This document shows positions 6,332-9,055 of a stretch of 9,055 bases of DNA, piece by piece. How positions within the stretch are numbered: position 1 is the stretch's first letter; every line of letters starts with the position of its first letter. The DNA comes from Candidatus Poseidoniaceae archaeon (lineage in GTDB: Archaea > Thermoplasmatota > Poseidoniia > Poseidoniales > Poseidoniaceae). The DNA lies in contig JASLVI010000053.1 in NCBI GenBank assembly GCA_030741455.1, positions 1 to 9,055 of the forward strand, written 5' to 3'. The position numbers and the translations under genes are program-made. Under the pieces are notes generated by a model, which was not told the DNA's origin, did not search any database, and saw only the letters and a list, made by a program, of their open reading frames with translations.

Positions 6332-8517
6332 TTCAACTCCAACGTGATGAAGAGGCGGTATCAGCAGCCATTGCGACGGTGCTTCTCTTTGGAGGCGTCA
6401 TATCCATCATCAGTTTGATGATGGTCACGATGATTCCCGTCATTGAAGAGCTCGAAGGAAGTGTTGAGCGCCATGACATGTCTGCTCAAATGATGCAGTT
6501 TAACCAACAAACAACGACACTTGCTGAACAAGGAATGCCTGGAGATGTCGTTACGCAAGAGTTCGTCCCCGTTGATGGAGCATTGTCATGGGACTTGATG
6601 CGCAGCGGAATGTGGTATACTTCAACATGGGAAGAGGACCACTCATTCCGAATCAGAGACGTCTTAGATTATGATGACATGCTCAAGATACGTCATCCAG
6701 AGTCGACCTCGTCAACCGCCTGTTTTTCAGATCTGCGACTGGGCCCAGACCGACCGTATCACTACACGGCTCCGGCTTGGTCGGACAGTGTTGTCCTTAC
6801 AACTAAGCCAGGACTAAGTTTCCCGCTTGGCCCAATTGACGTAGAGGTGTTACGTAATGGAGAGGTTCAACATACTGCTGAACTGTTCGTCGATGATGTC
6901 CTCGAATGGAATTTTGATAATGCAGACTGGTCGATTGAAGCCTCTCAGGAACTTGTCGTATACTGGATGCGCGGGGAACAGGGGACCAGCGAAGTCCGAC
7001 CATCGGATGCGAACGCAAACGGTTTAGGGCGCTCATGGGCCTTACCACTACCTGCAGGCACCGTTCATCTAAACGCTGTTTCAGAAGACCTCATGATGAT
7101 CAATGGCAACGGTGTTTTTGGTGATTTTTCAGAAATCGCATTACAGTCGGACTTACTGAATGTTGGAACAAACTGGAACAAGACCATCGTACTTGATGCA
7201 GCACAGGTCGTCCACATTACGACAACGAGTGATGCACAACTAATGCTTTCCATTGGAGGAATGGATGGTGCAACAGCATGGAAAAGTCGAACCGGCTCGA
7301 TGCATGGAACATCCTTCATACCCCCTGCTCAATCAGGCCATCTGCTTCTCTCAAATCCAAATTCAGAAATTGCAACAATCACATGGAGAGGCTCTGGAAT
7401 AAGCATTGATCCGATGAGTAGTTATTCTGTATCTTGGCCACCGGCAGGCCTTGATGGTGCGAGTTATTTGCAGAGTGACATACCTGTTTCAGTCACCTGG
7501 ACGAGTGCAGGCAACCCGATTGGTGCATACGAATTAGGAGCGAGCGACACAGGTATGGAATCAGGAATTCAAATGCATTCAAACAATTCAAACGCATTTA
7601 ATCTTGAACTTCGTAGCAATGGTGAACAATCGATGATGAATGTTTCAACCAGTGATGACAATTCAACTGTCCTCAACATTGGTGAAACACTTACTATTCC
7701 AGTGAATGGGGAATCAATCTATGTGAATACCACAAAAGGGCACGGTGTTTTTGCCATGGCAGAACACGGTTCAATCGGTCTTCATGATGCCTTCCATGAT
7801 GGTGCAAGACGTTGTGTTTCAATCGGAGTGACTGCTTCTGGATGGGTTGATCTTACCATGCCATGGGCGAGCATGGGTGGCCGAAGTATTGTCGATTTGC
7901 AAACAGCATGGAAATCAGGGGCATTCCCCTCAAGTTTGCACATTGAATTGTATGGTTTGATCGTTGAGGAACCGTACACACCAATCGGAAGTGCTTGGGT
8001 CATGCAAATTTCTCGGTTTGTCTATGAATTTGAATCATCAGTTACAGGAATGGAAGTTGCAATGAGCGGCGGCGCAGTCTTGACGAATCATCCAGAATTT
8101 AACCCAACAGTTCTCGTTGCACCTTCGGATCGAGGTGGCCCTGGACCACGATTTGCAGCAACCATACCCGCACTCCATCCGACCAGTGATTCCGCATCTG
8201 GTGGAGGGACGCTCTCGATGGAAGTCACGTTGACCAAACGGATGTCACTTGCGAGTGATGTTGCATATGAAGTTCGTCGCGGATGGGCTGAACCCTATGG
8301 CGGTGCAATCGCTCAATCTGCAACCGATGGGTTGGAAGCAAGTGAAGATTGGACCATTTATCCCGGACGACTCGATTTGTTGAACGACTATGTGGGCTGG
8401 GTTCCAGACCCTGGCTTTGGGACCGTTGAATCTGTTTGGCATACTGCTGGAGAGCCGATTCAATTTTCGTTGCAGATCTCTTCCCTTGACGCTCATGTTT
8501 CCGAGGTGATCGCTTGA
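6328..8517 (+). CDS. Very large type IV prepilin-like surface protein, second of three
   Basis: This 729-residue protein starts at an ATG overlapping the previous stop (ATGA, 6328-6331), indicating translational coupling. The leader MIQLQRDEEA is followed by VSAAIATVLLFGGVISIISL and hydrophobic residues to about 36, a prepilin-type N-terminus with the likely cut at A10/V11. Unlike its two neighbours it has Ala where they have Glu near the start of the mature helix. Residues 37-60 are helical and charged, continuing the pilin spine. From about residue 65 to the end it is rich in Ser, Thr, Gly and Trp with many predicted beta strands, resembling stacked immunoglobulin-like or jelly-roll domains, though no named domain is recognisable. 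There are only two cysteines (132 and 496), too far apart in sequence to suggest a local disulfide. The large exposed part points to an adhesin or tip-like role, which is inference. Confidence 0.82.
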   Translation: MIQLQRDEEAVSAAIATVLLFGGVISIISLMMVTMIPVIEELEGSVERHDMSAQMMQFNQQTTTLAEQGMPGDVVTQEFVPVDGALSWDLMRSGMWYTSTWEEDHSFRIRDVLDYDDMLKIRHPESTSSTACFSDLRLGPDRPYHYTAPAWSDSVVLTTKPGLSFPLGPIDVEVLRNGEVQHTAELFVDDVLEWNFDNADWSIEASQELVVYWMRGEQGTSEVRPSDANANGLGRSWALPLPAGTVHLNAVSEDLMMINGNGVFGDFSEIALQSDLLNVGTNWNKTIVLDAAQVVHITTTSDAQLMLSIGGMDGATAWKSRTGSMHGTSFIPPAQSGHLLLSNPNSEIATITWRGSGISIDPMSSYSVSWPPAGLDGASYLQSDIPVSVTWTSAGNPIGAYELGASDTGMESGIQMHSNNSNAFNLELRSNGEQSMMNVSTSDDNSTVLNIGETLTIPVNGESIYVNTTKGHGVFAMAEHGSIGLHDAFHDGARRCVSIGVTASGWVDLTMPWASMGGRSIVDLQTAWKSGAFPSSLHIELYGLIVEEPYTPIGSAWVMQISRFVYEFESSVTGMEVAMSGGAVLTNHPEFNPTVLVAPSDRGGPGPRFAATIPALHPTSDSASGGGTLSMEVTLTKRMSLASDVAYEVRRGWAEPYGGAIAQSATDGLEASEDWTIYPGRLDLLNDYVGWVPDPGFGTVESVWHTAGEPIQFSLQISSLDAHVSEVIA
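8503..8510 (+). promoter_or_regulatory. Strong Shine-Dalgarno site for a TTG start
   Basis: GAGGTGAT is fully complementary to the usual anti-Shine-Dalgarno end of 16S rRNA. It lies inside the end of the preceding gene, with seven bases between GAGG and the TTG at 8514. It supports the TTG start, which overlaps the previous stop as TTGA. Confidence 0.8.
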
Positions 8518-8984
8518 ACATAACGTCCCTTCAACGAAATCGCGAAGGTGCAGCAACTGAGCTCGGCTATGTCTTCACGTTCCTACTCGGCGTTCTCCTC
8601 TTGACCATGTTCAGCCTGTGGATATATGATATCGAATCGGCGACTCGAGAGCGATGGAATGAGGAAGCGATCGATGCAAACATGAACGATTTGTCAGCAG
8701 CGATTGAACGAACAGACGTCGCTAGTCGAATTGACAATTCCTCTTATGCAGAACGCGTGTATTGGAGGACAACAGAAGCAGATGAATCTCAATTTACGCT
8801 CGAATTAACCGACACAACGTTGGTTTTGTACGATGCGGAAGGTGAATTAGACACAGAACGTTCGCTTTCTGGTACTTCTTCAGCACCACACATGGGTACT
8901 GTTGAATTGGCTGGAGTTCAATCCATCTGGATTGTATATCACAATGGTGTAATTTCACTCGAACTCGATCGGCCGATGTTTTAG
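8514..8984 (+). CDS. Small type IV prepilin-like protein, third of three, TTG start
   Basis: This 156-residue protein starts at TTG 8514 with a strong Shine-Dalgarno site. No ATG or GTG in this frame would keep the whole leader. The leader MNITSLQRNREGA precedes ATELGYVFTFLLGVLLLTMF, a class III prepilin signal with the likely cut after G12 or A13 and Glu16 in the conserved region. The hydrophobic helix ends near residue 38. It continues into an amphipathic charged helix (about 39-70), then a small beta domain to the end, with no cysteine. The size and build match ordinary minor pilins, and the start resembles the small pilin-like proteins with a TTLGYV/TELGYV-type N-terminus in haloarchaeal pilin-like clusters. 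It is the last gene of the operon, and its stop overlaps a convergent gene by four bases. The function as a pilus subunit is inferred from architecture. Confidence 0.82.
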   Translation: MNITSLQRNREGAATELGYVFTFLLGVLLLTMFSLWIYDIESATRERWNEEAIDANMNDLSAAIERTDVASRIDNSSYAERVYWRTTEADESQFTLELTDTTLVLYDAEGELDTERSLSGTSSAPHMGTVELAGVQSIWIVYHNGVISLELDRPMF

Positions 8985-9055
8985 CGACCCATAATCGCAG
9001 AGTGTACTTGTGATTGAACTTCTCTCATTCGAGTACGTGCACCAAGTTCTCTAAA
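8981..9055 (-). CDS. C-terminal end of a convergent gene, product unknown (5' end beyond window)
   Basis: On the minus strand one frame stays open from the right edge to TAA at 8983-8981, giving 24 residues that begin FRELGARTRMREVQ and end in AIMGR. The other two minus frames hit stops within this stretch. The tail is basic and looks helical. Its stop overlaps the stop of the last prepilin gene by four bases, a common convergent arrangement in compact genomes. Too little is present to name a family. Confidence 0.5.
   Translation of the reverse strand, partial: FRELGARTRMREVQSQVHSAIMGR

Overview
This window most likely comes from a euryarchaeon, and the marine Poseidoniales (Marine Group II, Thermoplasmatota) are the best guess. 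The archaeal call rests on three adjacent proteins with archaeal type IV prepilin (class III) signal peptides, strong GGAGGTGAT-type ribosome binding sites, and compact overlapping genes. The Poseidoniales call is an inference. It rests on the very large secreted protein packed with acidic calcium-loop repeats (DxDxDGxxDGxE) next to large pilin-like proteins, at medium GC. No rRNA or other marker gene is present to confirm it.

Layout. Positions 1-4227 (minus strand) are filled by one very long open frame, 1409 codons without a stop, whose 3' end lies beyond the left edge. It encodes an exported protein with two arrays of thrombospondin-type-3/EF-hand-like calcium loops on either side of a predicted beta-propeller. 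A short divergent promoter region (about 4228-4399) separates it from a plus-strand gene for a YycJ/WalJ-like metallo-beta-lactamase-fold hydrolase (4400-5224). Then come three tightly linked plus-strand genes (5291-6331, 6328-8517, 8514-8984). Each encodes a short charged leader, one hydrophobic helix and a large or medium extracellular domain. Their stop and start codons overlap (ATGA, then TTGA), so they are almost certainly one translationally coupled operon. The last 75 bases hold the C-terminus of a convergent minus-strand gene that overlaps the last pilin gene by 4 bases.

How they may work together. The three prepilin-like proteins look like components of an archaeal type IV pilus or pseudopilus-like surface structure. 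The window contains no assembly ATPase, platform protein or prepilin peptidase, so that machinery would have to be encoded elsewhere. The giant repeat protein is a candidate cell-surface or secreted protein, and could be an adhesin. Its link to the pilins is proximity only. The hydrolase has a recognisable family but no obvious link to the surface genes. No RNA genes, CRISPR arrays, insertion sequences or clear terminators were seen.
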